Of a stretch of DNA of 64,000 nt, positions 16,719 to 25,014 are shown one piece after another. The DNA lies in assembly GCF_001428505.1 (NCBI RefSeq), contig NZ_LMHU01000011.1, positions 19,742 to 83,741 of the forward strand. Reading direction: 5' to 3'. Both the position numbers and the translations under genes were made by a program. This DNA comes from Terrabacter sp. Root181 (GTDB lineage Bacteria; Actinomycetota; Actinomycetes; Actinomycetales; Dermatophilaceae). Under the pieces are notes generated by a model. It was given only the letters and a program-made list of their open reading frames with translations. It did not search any database and was not told where the DNA came from. Position 1 is the stretch's first letter. Each line of letters opens with the position of its first letter.

Positions 16719-19136
16719 CTACGGCGGCTGTGAGATCGACAGAGAAGGCGCGCCGATTAGCCCGTACGCCAGTCCTGCCGCGTGGCCCCGTCGGAGCAGC
16801 TGCATCCTGGCGTATCGGAGGGCGCTATCCGCGCGCGCGCCCTGAAGGTACTGATCGAGCACCAGGCGTCGCACCTCGGCTGCCAGGGTGAACTCGACTG
16901 GAACCTCGCTGTAGAGCAGCCCGTGGCGGGCCAATTGGGAGACCTCCTCCAGCAGCTTCTCTGGTGCTCGGTCGCTGCGCACGCCTCCGGCCTGGTCCAC
17001 CGCCAGCAGGGATGGCGGCTCAGTTATCTCACTCTCGCCCAGCGCGCGCAAGGACGAGTGCGGCATGACGTCGTGCAGCCATACCACGTGTGGCGAAGTC
17101 CCTTGGATCCGGGCGATGAGCTCGGTAATGCTGCCGGAGAGGACGTCTGGATCGGTCGCCTGGGTGGGATCCATCTTGCCGTCGACCCACACCAGACGCT
17201 GAGGAGCGCCGAAGACCATCATCATTCGCGGACGGAGCGGACCGACGCTCATGGTTGTCACGTCGGACAGGCCCAAAAAGCCGCTGGGACACACGACCGT
17301 CTCGTCGTCGAGACTCGGGCAATGCCCCTCGAAGCAGGGTGTCGCCTCGATCGGAATGCCGTCGTGAAGCGCCTGCCTCACCTCGGAGCACAACTTGGTT
17401 GGGCCAATGCCAATGCGTCGCCTGTACGCGGTTTGGAGTGGAATCAAGGGCGTGCTCGGGCCGAGCTCGATCCTGGTCGACCGATAGGGAGTGACCTGTT
17501 CGATCAGGCGACCCTCCGCGGCCAGTTCTTCGTGCAAGCGCGCGCCTTCGACGGCGAGGCCGCGCAATTGGTCCTCGAGGCTTGCCACCTCCCGCGCGTC
17601 GAGGCCGAGATCGACCGGCGTGCGCTTGTACGGCGTTCGAGCCACGTTGCCCATAAGCTCGCGCAGCTTACCGACGCGGATGGTGAACGATGGCGTCCGC
17701 GGCGTGCGTGGACGCCGATCGACGAAGGCGAACGGCTCACCTGATAAGACGAAGAGAAGCTTCTCCGAGCCAGAGCCGTGCAAGTCGCTCTTATTCATCT
17801 CCGAAGTGAGGAACTGGACCAACTCCTCGACCGTGACGACGCCGTCGCGGTTCGCATCGGCCGCCCCCTCGATGCCGTTAACGAGGTGGACCGTGAACGT
17901 TCCCTGCTCACTGGTGCTGGACTCGTAGCTCACTTCGGGCATCAGGAGGCTGACCGATGAGCTGCTGCGGAGGTTTGCGAGTGAGGCGCCCGCATTGACG
18001 GAGTTCACCTCGATCTGGCCGCCCGAGGTGTCGAGCAGAAGCACGATCCGGCCGGCGCCGCCGCTCACCAGGACGTCCTCGATCGTGGTGAGGGGCACCA
18101 TGTCTTCGGGCTTCTCGAAGTCGTTGAGTGCAAGGAGGAGCTCGCCGCCCTTGCGAGTCCCGTGCCCGCTGTAGTAGAAGACCACGACGTCGTCCGGCGA
18201 GAGGCCTCTTGCCCTGTCCAGCCTGGCCCTCATCTCAGGTCCCGTGGCGGCACTTTGGACGAGCACGTCGACGTCATAGCCGACCTTGGTCAGGACGTCG
18301 TGGATGCTCCAAGCATCGCGCTCACAGTAAAGGAGCTGCGCGCCACCTCCCCAGCCGTTGGCGCCGACCGCGATCGCCACCCGGCGGCCGACCCGCCAGG
18401 GCAGCGGCTCGTCGGTGCGAGGCGGCGACGACACCTGCACCGAGGCGGGCGCGCTGACGGTCACCCCAGCGACGGTGAGACGCCCGTGGTCATCGACCAG
18501 CGTGTTCAGGGCCGCCTCTGCCTTCTGTACGTCTCCGCGCGCCGCGGCACCATGGGCGCGCGCGAAGGTGAGCAGGTCCGGCTGCTGCTCGAGCGGTTTG
18601 CTCAGGTGATCGACGACCGACACCAGCCGCAGCACTTCGTGACGGTCAGCACGCGCGGCGCCGTCGATGGCCAGCGCCAGGTCCGCCGCCGCTCGCGCTG
18701 GCGCGACCTGTGCCTCGGCTGCCCACACCTGCGCCTGGGCGTAGCTCCTTGAGTCGACATCCTCGCTGTCTAGGGCGGGGCGCACATGCTGGCTCAGCAA
18801 CCGGGCGACCTGTGCGGCGCGCTCGGCACCGAAGCGAGGGTCGGCCACCAACTGATCGATGAGGCGCTGGCGAACTCCTGCGGACATCGCATAGAGCTCC
18901 TCGCTGATCTGCTCGCATAGGGGGGAGAGCAGGAGATCTGGCACGGCTACCCAGGGCGCACCGATCGGCTGGCCGTCAACATCGTGTGGGAACGTTCCCC
19001 AGATGCGGTAGGCGAGGTCGGGCGTCAACGCCAGAGGGATCGCGCAGTGTGAGGCCAACGCCAAATGCGGCTCACCGAAACGTCGCACGAACGATGTGAT
19101 CCTTCGCTCCGTCGCACGTTCGTCGGGACTGGTCAC
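16719..19136 (-). CDS. Large caspase-like protein lacking the catalytic cysteine (conflict-system component)
   Basis: The protein has 805 residues. Residues 20-120 form a domain (HCAIPLALTPDLAYRIWGTF, then PWVAVPDLLLSPLCEQI and ELYAMSAGVRQRLIDQL) that I recall from cyanobacterial and actinobacterial proteins coded beside MoxR and VWA genes. Residues 251-460 are a caspase-like fold: VAIAVGANGW, the His motif YYSGHG (His325), and the strand RIVLLLD, but the usual DxCxSG is DTSGG (369-373) with no cysteine. Inside the fold is an EF-hand-like loop DANRDGVVTVEE (427-438). The C-terminus (about 620-805) ends ARMQLLRRGHAAGLAYGLIG, like the end of CHAT domains. The GTG start at 19136 overlaps the VWA stop (GTGA). 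It is likely a non-cleaving partner or regulator rather than the executioner. Confidence 0.8.
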   Translation of the reverse strand: MTSPDERATERRITSFVRRFGEPHLALASHCAIPLALTPDLAYRIWGTFPHDVDGQPIGAPWVAVPDLLLSPLCEQISEELYAMSAGVRQRLIDQLVADPRFGAERAAQVARLLSQHVRPALDSEDVDSRSYAQAQVWAAEAQVAPARAAADLALAIDGAARADRHEVLRLVSVVDHLSKPLEQQPDLLTFARAHGAAARGDVQKAEAALNTLVDDHGRLTVAGVTVSAPASVQVSSPPRTDEPLPWRVGRRVAIAVGANGWGGGAQLLYCERDAWSIHDVLTKVGYDVDVLVQSAATGPEMRARLDRARGLSPDDVVVFYYSGHGTRKGGELLLALNDFEKPEDMVPLTTIEDVLVSGGAGRIVLLLDTSGGQIEVNSVNAGASLANLRSSSSVSLLMPEVSYESSTSEQGTFTVHLVNGIEGAADANRDGVVTVEELVQFLTSEMNKSDLHGSGSEKLLFVLSGEPFAFVDRRPRTPRTPSFTIRVGKLRELMGNVARTPYKRTPVDLGLDAREVASLEDQLRGLAVEGARLHEELAAEGRLIEQVTPYRSTRIELGPSTPLIPLQTAYRRRIGIGPTKLCSEVRQALHDGIPIEATPCFEGHCPSLDDETVVCPSGFLGLSDVTTMSVGPLRPRMMMVFGAPQRLVWVDGKMDPTQATDPDVLSGSITELIARIQGTSPHVVWLHDVMPHSSLRALGESEITEPPSLLAVDQAGGVRSDRAPEKLLEEVSQLARHGLLYSEVPVEFTLAAEVRRLVLDQYLQGARADSALRYARMQLLRRGHAAGLAYGLIGAPSLSISQPP

Positions 19137-20248
19137 CGCGGGTTGACCCTCCCTCGGAGCGAGAGCACCGCGTCGCGGAACCCGCCACGACTTAGCTCGA
19201 ACATCGCCACCTGGGTGGCGATGTCGGCGGCGGTGGTGCCCCTCCAGCGCTCTTTCGGCATAGGGTTGATCCACGCGATCCTGTCGATGCGCTGGCGCAG
19301 CCGGGTGAGAGACGAGACGGTCTCGCCGAACCGCTCGAGTGATCGGCCACCGCGCGCCGCGCCGCCGTCGCTGAAGAAGAGGACCCCGGTGCGGTCGCTG
19401 ACCCACGGCGCGATCGCTTCGTCGAACGGCACAGCCCACTGACGATGACTGTCCGTGTAGAGGTGCACGCCGGGGCAGTTGTGGAAGTAGAAGACGCCGG
19501 ACTGTCCGAACCGTCCGCCGCGGCGGGCGGTCTCGATGAGCCGGTCCGCGATCCCGCGGAACGGCACCATGGAACCGCCGTCGTCGACCAGCACCAGCAG
19601 GCGCGCGAGGTTCACACGGCGCGCGACCTTAACGGGCTCGACGAGCACGCCGGTGTCTCCGACCAGGCGCACGGTGGCCTCGACGTCCAGCTCGACCATA
19701 GGCCCTGAGCGCGCAGCGTGGCGGAAGGAGCGCCAACTCTGCTTCATCTGACGCTTGGTGACCGGTACGTAGTCGCTGGTCGGTCCCGTGGGCCGCGGTT
19801 CCCCCGCGGTCGTCACAGCGGACAGCACCGCGCGTGCCGCCTGCACCTCGTCGTCGATCGCCGCGGGGATCTCTGCCGCGGTGGCCGGCGCGGACGTGCC
19901 TAAATCTTCCAGTCCGGGCAACGAGCGGCGCGTCGACTCGACCGGGGGGGACTGACCCGCCGACTCACCCGTGTCCGAAGCCGCCGCGTCGGCCGCCGTG
20001 CCTGACCCCATCACCCGGTCGAAGTGCAGGTCGAAGACGCGTTGCTCCTCGACGTCCTTGATCCACAGCGCCGACAGCAGCCGTCGCAGGGCAGCGGCGT
20101 CCGGCAGACCGAACCCCGCCTGTAGGGCACGGAGCGCGAGGCGGTACTCGTCGATGCCGAGCGGGAGCCCAGCATCTCGGAGCGAGAGAAAGACGTCGAG
20201 GAGCCACGACGCCCGTGGTCGCGCCGGTGGGGAGAGGGTGATTGTCAT
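19133..20248 (-). CDS. VWA (CoxE-like) domain protein of a MoxR-VWA system
   Basis: The protein has 371 residues. The N-terminal 80 residues (SWLLDVFLSLRDAGLPLGID) are the helical part seen in VWA/CoxE-like MoxR partners. A low-complexity linker covers 82-150. The segment TKRQMKQSWRSFRHAARSGP precedes the VWA domain, and the metal-ion site motif reads DDGGS (222-226) in LLVLVDDGGSMVPF, keeping the DxGxS pattern. FFSDGGAARGG and IAWINPMP fit later VWA strands. Such proteins bind the hexameric MoxR ATPase and act as adaptor to clients. It overlaps both neighbours by 4 nt. Confidence 0.87.
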   Translation of the reverse strand: MTITLSPPARPRASWLLDVFLSLRDAGLPLGIDEYRLALRALQAGFGLPDAAALRRLLSALWIKDVEEQRVFDLHFDRVMGSGTAADAAASDTGESAGQSPPVESTRRSLPGLEDLGTSAPATAAEIPAAIDDEVQAARAVLSAVTTAGEPRPTGPTSDYVPVTKRQMKQSWRSFRHAARSGPMVELDVEATVRLVGDTGVLVEPVKVARRVNLARLLVLVDDGGSMVPFRGIADRLIETARRGGRFGQSGVFYFHNCPGVHLYTDSHRQWAVPFDEAIAPWVSDRTGVLFFSDGGAARGGRSLERFGETVSSLTRLRQRIDRIAWINPMPKERWRGTTAADIATQVAMFELSRGGFRDAVLSLRGRVNPR

Positions 20249-21153
20249 GCTGGCTGGCTGACGTACCGCCGGTGGTCCTCGAGGGCCTTCAGCAGCACGG
20301 CGGGATAGGGCAACTGGCCGTCGAGCTTGCTCAGAGCCTCGTCGGTGGGGTGGCTGCTGAGCACGCGGAACCAGTCGACCAGCTCGCTGGTGCTGACGCG
20401 TTTGCCTGCCTCGCCCTTGTCACGCACCATATCGGAGCGAAGCTTCTCGAACCGCTCAACCGCCGCCCGAACCAGGGATGTTGGAGCCGTTGGGAAGTGG
20501 GCGCTGACGATGCGGATGAGCTCATCGGGGTCCGGGAACTCGATGTAGTGGAAGATGCAGCGGCGCAGGAAGGCGTCGGGCAGGTCCTTCTCGTCGTTGC
20601 TCGTCACGATGACGATAGGTGGGTGCCTGGCGATGACCTCACGTTCCTCCCTGTCTTCCAGCTCATCGATGGTGAACCTGCGCTCGTCCAGCTCGAGCAG
20701 CAAGTCGTTCGGGAAGTCGATGTCGGCCTTGTCGATCTCGTCGATGAGGAGCACGGTCCGCGAGTCATCGCGGAATGCGCGTCCGAGCGGTCCCCAACGG
20801 ACGTAATTCGCGGCATCGGCGGCTCGGGCAACACCTTCTCCGACTCCTTGCTGCCCTAGGTTGGCATCACGGAGCCGGCCGATGGTGTCGTAGGTGTAGA
20901 GACCGTCGCGCGCACGGCTCGTCGATTTGACCGACCAGATCTCCAACGGCAGTCGCAGCCGAGCCGCCACGGCCTCGGCGAGCCGCGTCTTGCCAGCCCC
21001 CGGCTCGCCCTTGATCAACAGGGGGCGCTCCAGGTAGATCGCCAGGTTGACCACCTCGACCAGGGCCTTGCTCGGGAGGTACGGCGCCAGGGGGACGCTG
21101 CGTCCGGGTGGCGGTCGCCTGACCCGTTTGCGGTCGTAGCGGAGCGGTGTCAT
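20245..21153 (-). CDS. MoxR-family AAA+ ATPase
   Basis: The protein has 302 residues. Walker A is GEPGAGKT (49-56), Walker B TVLLIDEIDKAD (133-144), sensor 1 VIVTSNDEKDL, and the arginine-finger region is PDAFLRRCIFHYIEFPD. MoxR ATPases remodel or activate clients together with VWA partners. I choose the ATG at 21153 because it overlaps the iSTAND stop (ATGA); a start at 21195 would sit deep inside that gene. Position between iSTAND and VWA genes points to an NTP-driven switch of the caspase effectors rather than a metal-insertion role. Confidence 0.92.
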   Translation of the reverse strand: MTPLRYDRKRVRRPPPGRSVPLAPYLPSKALVEVVNLAIYLERPLLIKGEPGAGKTRLAEAVAARLRLPLEIWSVKSTSRARDGLYTYDTIGRLRDANLGQQGVGEGVARAADAANYVRWGPLGRAFRDDSRTVLLIDEIDKADIDFPNDLLLELDERRFTIDELEDREEREVIARHPPIVIVTSNDEKDLPDAFLRRCIFHYIEFPDPDELIRIVSAHFPTAPTSLVRAAVERFEKLRSDMVRDKGEAGKRVSTSELVDWFRVLSSHPTDEALSKLDGQLPYPAVLLKALEDHRRYVSQPA

Positions 21154-22079
21154 GCCTCCAGCCATCTCTCCAACTCCCATCCGTGACACTGCCACAGGTC
21201 ATAGATGGCCCACAGGACGTCGTCGGGGCTCATCTCCTCACCGACCACCGAGCCCGCGATCTCCTGCATGTCGCCCACCACCAAGTGGTCGGGCAGGTGG
21301 TCGATGGACTCGGTCAACCACGCCTCGACGATGTCGGCCGGGAAACCGTCGACCTCCACGTCCACCAGCACGCCAAGGCTAGCCGGGAGTACGACCGGCG
21401 TCGCGGGTCGGAAGTCGACCAGGAGCAGGACTAGCTTGTGCTCAGGCGTCGCGGCTCGGACCGCCGCGACCAGTGGCTGCCACAACTGGGCCAAGCACTC
21501 GTCCACGTTGATCCGGTCGAGGTCGGACATGATGATCACGACGTGCTGGTTGGCCAGCCTGGTGACGACCTGGTCGGCCACCTGGTCCCGGGATGCGCTG
21601 TGCGGCAGCGCCATGGAGTGGCCGAGCTCACGCCAGAACGCATCGGGTGAGGAGCTAAGGACGGGAGATCCGAACCCCATCCGGATGGGGGCTGACGGCG
21701 CCACCTGATGGCTTCCGAGAAAACGCTTCAGCAAGAGGCGGACGGCGATTTGAACGGGGCCGGGTATGCCCGGCGCGGGCACGATGCGGACCGCGACCGG
21801 ATCGCCTGCCACGACGTGCTTGACGAACGTCTGCACCTGGACGGTGTAGTCGAGCCGCAGCAGCGCGGTGCCGAGGCGTTGGCCGGGCTCAGCATTCAAC
21901 TGACGTTGGATGTCCGCGCTTTCGCGATCTAGGTCGGCCAGCTGCTTCTGAAATTCCACAGATCTCACAGGGTCCGTGGTGAGTGCCAACGCCCGCTGCA
22001 CCGCGTCGATCTTGCGGCGGATAAGTGCCAGACTTTCGAGAAGGGCGCTCCCAGAAGAGACGACGGCGACCTCAGTCAT
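21150..22079 (-). CDS. iSTAND-type protein: N-terminal effector-associated domain plus inactive P-loop domain
   Basis: The protein has 309 residues. Residues 12-62 are a helical segment (LALIRRKIDAVQRALALTTD, then PVRSVEFQKQLADLDRESADI) that resembles effector-associated domains. From 72 (LLRLDYTVQVQTFVKH) it follows the iSTAND plan. At the Walker A position it has RIVPAPGIPGPVQIA, with no GK(S/T), so ATP hydrolysis is unlikely. VVIIMSDLDR holds the Walker-B-like strand. iSTAND proteins are predicted sensors or scaffolds in prokaryotic conflict systems. Its start overlaps the caspase stop by 8 nt (ATGACTGA). Domain names rest on pattern memory and need a profile search. Confidence 0.75.
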   Translation of the reverse strand: MTEVAVVSSGSALLESLALIRRKIDAVQRALALTTDPVRSVEFQKQLADLDRESADIQRQLNAEPGQRLGTALLRLDYTVQVQTFVKHVVAGDPVAVRIVPAPGIPGPVQIAVRLLLKRFLGSHQVAPSAPIRMGFGSPVLSSSPDAFWRELGHSMALPHSASRDQVADQVVTRLANQHVVIIMSDLDRINVDECLAQLWQPLVAAVRAATPEHKLVLLLVDFRPATPVVLPASLGVLVDVEVDGFPADIVEAWLTESIDHLPDHLVVGDMQEIAGSVVGEEMSPDDVLWAIYDLWQCHGWELERWLEA

Positions 22080-23133
22080 CACTGCCGCCGCCCAGCAAGG
22101 CATCGATGGTCTCGATATCGGTGGCCGCCTGGCTGTGCAGGGCCATGCGTTCCAGCAACTGCTGGTCGTACTTGAACCGGGTCAGGGGGTCGTTCTCGAT
22201 CACCTGCGCGTTGCGCAGTGCGTCGATCTGGAGACCGAAGACCTGGAGGTTGGCCTGCAGCGTCTGGCGCCGTGCCGCCAGGTCGGCCTTCTGCCAGTGC
22301 GGCATCGGCAGCGGAGACGCGACCGGCGACCCGCCACCGGGGATGGCCTTGGAGCCACCCGCGTAGTAGCAGACCGGAAAGTTCTCGTCGAGGCCGTCGA
22401 TTCGGTTGACGAACGGGTGTTGGACGCCGCCCAGTGCACCAGCGCGCTTCGGCACCTGTCCCAGGACGTAGGCCAGCACGTCGAGAATCCGCGCGAAGCC
22501 GTCGGCCGAGTGTGCGCCCCGTCCGGCGAACGCCTCGAGGACGCACTCGGTAAAGGTGCTGAAGGTATTGCCGACATAGGACATCTCGTCATCACGCGAC
22601 GATGCGACGATGACCCGACCAGTGCCCTGCGAGAGGACCAAGTGCAGCTCAGGCGGCATAGCTGCCTTGGTGATGGTCTGGGCGCCATCAGCCTTGGCGG
22701 TGGGCAGACCCGCAGCGAAGCAGCAGTCAAGCAAGACGAGGAGCCGTCTAGCATGGATCGCCTCGATGAGCGCAGTCAACTCATGGTCGGAGACCCCGGT
22801 CTCATGAGGACGGGCAAGGTCGAATCCGTGCGGGACCAGAAAGAACTGTTCGCTCCTGCCTTCCTGCACCTTACAGCCATGGCCCGAGTAGTAGAGGACC
22901 ACCATCGAATCCTCGTCGGCACTATTCGCGAGAGTTTCGAGGCCGGAAATGATTCCGTCCCGGGTCGACTGCCCCTCTGTCAAGAGTCGCGCCTGGCCCG
23001 ATGGGTAGGCACCTCGTACCGGGTCCACCAGGATTTCACGCATCGCCGTGGCGTCGTCAACAGTGACCGGGAGGTTGCCACCAACCCCGATCAATAGCGC
23101 ATGTCCGTCGACGAAAACGTTCTGGTTCGCCAT
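22072..23133 (-). CDS. Caspase-family (C14) protease with C-terminal effector-associated domain
   Basis: The protein has 353 residues and starts at ATG 23133, the promoter-proximal gene of the operon. The caspase domain (about 10-260) is complete: HALLIGVGGNLP, catalytic His85 in LYYSGHGC, and catalytic Cys137 or Cys138 in LLVLLDCCFAAG. Residues 283-345 (LQANLQVFGLQIDALRNAQV, IENDPLTRFKYDQQLL) form a helical tail with the same spacing of IDA, DP and QL as the N-terminus of the iSTAND protein. Bacterial caspases (metacaspase/orthocaspase type) cleave proteins, often after Arg or Lys, and kill the host when released. This is the likely effector, held or triggered through the shared adaptor domain. 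Confidence 0.87.
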   Translation of the reverse strand: MANQNVFVDGHALLIGVGGNLPVTVDDATAMREILVDPVRGAYPSGQARLLTEGQSTRDGIISGLETLANSADEDSMVVLYYSGHGCKVQEGRSEQFFLVPHGFDLARPHETGVSDHELTALIEAIHARRLLVLLDCCFAAGLPTAKADGAQTITKAAMPPELHLVLSQGTGRVIVASSRDDEMSYVGNTFSTFTECVLEAFAGRGAHSADGFARILDVLAYVLGQVPKRAGALGGVQHPFVNRIDGLDENFPVCYYAGGSKAIPGGGSPVASPLPMPHWQKADLAARRQTLQANLQVFGLQIDALRNAQVIENDPLTRFKYDQQLLERMALHSQAATDIETIDALLGGGSDD

Positions 23134-23210
23134 TCTCTCGCCGCTCTTGCCAGTCCCGAACTCAATGTGCAAACTACTACCACTTGCTCGTTTCCGAAAG
23201 TGAGGCTGAG
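23134..23210. promoter_or_regulatory. Divergent promoter gap of the conflict module
   Basis: Only 77 bp separate the caspase start (minus strand) from the zinc-ribbon start (plus strand). Both promoters must be in this gap or inside the other gene, so the two units are likely co-regulated. I see no clear -35/-10 pair or operator. The stretch is slightly richer in A and T than its surroundings (AAACTACTACCACTTG). Confidence 0.5.
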
Positions 23211-23513
23211 GTGCCCGAGATCCCTTGGGCCGAGATCGGCATGCCCGGCTGGCACCGGACCGATCGCATCGAGGCCCCGGACCGATCGGTGACCGTCGAC
23301 GGCCCGTGCCCGCGTTGCCATCACGAGACGAGCTTCCGCATCGAAGTGGGGCTGCCAGGTGGCGTCGGAACGAAGACGCAGACCACATCTGGCGCCCCGG
23401 GTGCTTCCTTGCCCGTGACGGTAATCTGCGGATGCGGCTATGTTCACCCGGATCGGCCTGCAGAGAGCGGCGAGTCCGGATGCGGCGCGTACTGGTACGA
23501 CCAGGAGAGCTGA
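23211..23513 (+). CDS. Small zinc-ribbon protein
   Basis: The protein has 100 residues from the GTG at 23211; a TTG at 23184 is possible and adds nine residues. It begins VPEIPWAEIGMPGWH and holds a cysteine set CPRCHHET ... VICGCGYVHPD ... GCGAYWYD, spaced as in a zinc ribbon. The middle repeats Gly and Thr (GGVGTKTQTTSG), probably a loop. Its stop and the next ATG share one base (TGATG), so it is co-translated with the membrane protein. It may form a soluble subunit of that protein or bind nucleic acid. Confidence 0.72.
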   Translation: MPEIPWAEIGMPGWHRTDRIEAPDRSVTVDGPCPRCHHETSFRIEVGLPGGVGTKTQTTSGAPGASLPVTVICGCGYVHPDRPAESGESGCGAYWYDQES

Positions 23514-24169
23514 TGGCGGACCCCGACGCACAGGGCCCCCGGCCGGAGAAGCGAGCTCTGCCTCGGCCGAGCATCAGCGATAAACGATGGGCACAGCTGG
23601 GCCAGGATCTCCGCCTTCGCCAGTTGCGCGACCTGCGCGCCACCGCCGAGCAGTGGCGGAATGGCTTGGCGGGGCTAACGGCCATCGTGACGGTGGTCCT
23701 TATCGTCAAGGGCACGGAGACGGTTGCTGACCTCAGCCCCTGGGCTCGCATTGCGACCGGCTTGCTAGTTGCGGGAGCGCTTGCGTTCCTCCTGCTGGGC
23801 GCGTGGAGCGCGATGGAAGCGGCTTTCGGAGTGCCGGGTGACGCGATCCTTCTCTCCGGACCAGAGTTGCGGTCCTGGTCAGAAGAGCAGGTGCGCGCCG
23901 GCGTCAAGCAACTCACTCGCGCCCGGTGGTCGTTCTTCGCCGGGCTCGTCCTGCTCGCTGCCGCCATCGGCGTGACATGGGTCGACGCTGCCTCGACTGC
24001 CGACCCCCTGCTCAACGTCCATGTCGGAAGTCAGGTCTTCTGCGGCGCGCCTGTCGAATCGGCGAGTGGGGAGATCGTGCTCGACACCGCCGAGCGGGGC
24101 GGCAAGCAGCAGACGGTGCTGCGTCTGAGGGACGTGACAGAGGTCGAGGTCGTCGGGACCTGCGACTAG
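23513..24169 (+). CDS. Membrane protein with three predicted helices, partner of the zinc-ribbon protein
   Basis: The protein has 218 residues. A basic cytosolic N-terminus (1-50) is followed by helices at about 51-66 (LAGLTAIVTVVLIV), 79-99 (RIATGLLVAGALAFLLLGAW) and 139-156 (SFFAGLVLLAAAIGVTWV). The last 60 residues, with two cysteines, may lie outside the cell and look beta-rich. AGGAG stands 6 nt before the ATG. In conflict modules small multi-helix proteins often act as membrane-disrupting effectors or as sensors of envelope damage; which applies here cannot be said. Confidence 0.72.
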   Translation: MADPDAQGPRPEKRALPRPSISDKRWAQLGQDLRLRQLRDLRATAEQWRNGLAGLTAIVTVVLIVKGTETVADLSPWARIATGLLVAGALAFLLLGAWSAMEAAFGVPGDAILLSGPELRSWSEEQVRAGVKQLTRARWSFFAGLVLLAAAIGVTWVDAASTADPLLNVHVGSQVFCGAPVESASGEIVLDTAERGGKQQTVLRLRDVTEVEVVGTCD

Positions 24170-24209
24170 TCAGGACCTCACTCGTGCCAATGGGCCTATT
24201 GACCATTTT

Positions 24210-24717
24210 CGGTGAAGGCGGCGAGGATGTCTCGCGCCCAAAGCGGACCGCGGGTTCGAGGGCGAGCGTCTCCCACCGGGGGCTATGGTGGGCCGAGCGG
24301 ACCGCGCGCAGCGTGTTGATGAGCTTCTTGATCGATAGCCCGGTCGCCTCCTGGAGGTATCGGCTGACGGCGAAAGCGGCGAACACGATGGTCAGGTGCG
24401 CCTCGATGCAGTCCTGCCGGTGATGGAAGATCGGCCTGGCGGCAGGTCGGACTTGGCCATTCGGAGGCTCTTCTCGACCTGCCACAGGTCGTGGTATCCG
24501 CCCATCACCCGCCGGACACGCTCACCTTCTGCGGGTCGATGTCTGTCACGTCGCACTTCAGCCCGGCGAGCTGCCGAGCTCGCCGCTCCCAGACCACGCC
24601 CTTGGTGGCGCCCTCGATCTTCACGAACCGATCCTTCTTGACCGGCCTATGGCCGGCGGCGACCTTCTCGGCCCGGTCGACCATCGCGTTGAGCGAGTCC
24701 TTGGTCGTGGCAAACAC
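24210..24717 (-). mobile_element. IS1634-family transposase remnant, frameshifted
   Basis: Minus-strand pieces in different frames match the C-terminal half of IS1634-type transposases: AEKVAAGHRPVKKDRFVKIE, then VVWERRARQLAGLK (24505-24717), then GGYHDLWQVEKSLRMAKSDL in another frame (about 24430-24505), and RPIFHHRQDCIEAHLTIVFA with GLSIKKLINTLR in a third (about 24215-24440). At least two frameshifts and missing ends make it inactive. It cuts directly into the PKD-domain fragment on its right. Confidence 0.72.
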
Positions 24718-25014
24718 AACTACACGGCAACGATCGACTGGGGTGACGGCAGCGCCTCGAGCGCCGCCATCACGCTGGAGGGCAGCACCCTCACCGTCTC
24801 AGGCGACCACACGTACGCCGAGGAGGGCAGCTTCACCGTCACCACCAACGTGGACCACGAGGGAATCCCCAGCAGCTCGACGAGCACGGCCACCGTCGCC
24901 GACGCGCCCCTGACCGCTGCTGCGGCGGTACCGCCGGTCTCACCGCAGGCCTTCACCGGCAACAGTGCGACCTTCACCGACGCCGACCCCCAGGGCACCG
25001 CCACCGACTACACG
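24712..25014 (+). pseudogene. PKD-domain fragment of a lost surface protein
   Basis: About 100 codons with the PKD signature NYTATIDWGDGSASSAAITL and GDHTYAEEGSFTVTTNV, i.e. WGDGS plus the HTYAEEG strand. They continue into a second repeat (QAFTGNSATFTDADPQGTAT) and then stop matching. Both ends are missing. PKD repeats occur in large secreted or cell-surface proteins. The remnant shows that a surface-protein gene once lay here and was broken by IS activity. Confidence 0.7.

Noticed and set aside
22072..24015. Long N-terminal extension of the caspase gene up to 24015
   Set aside because: The extension runs antisense through the zinc-ribbon and membrane protein genes and is Ser/Arg-rich; the ATG at 23133 starts the caspase fold directly.
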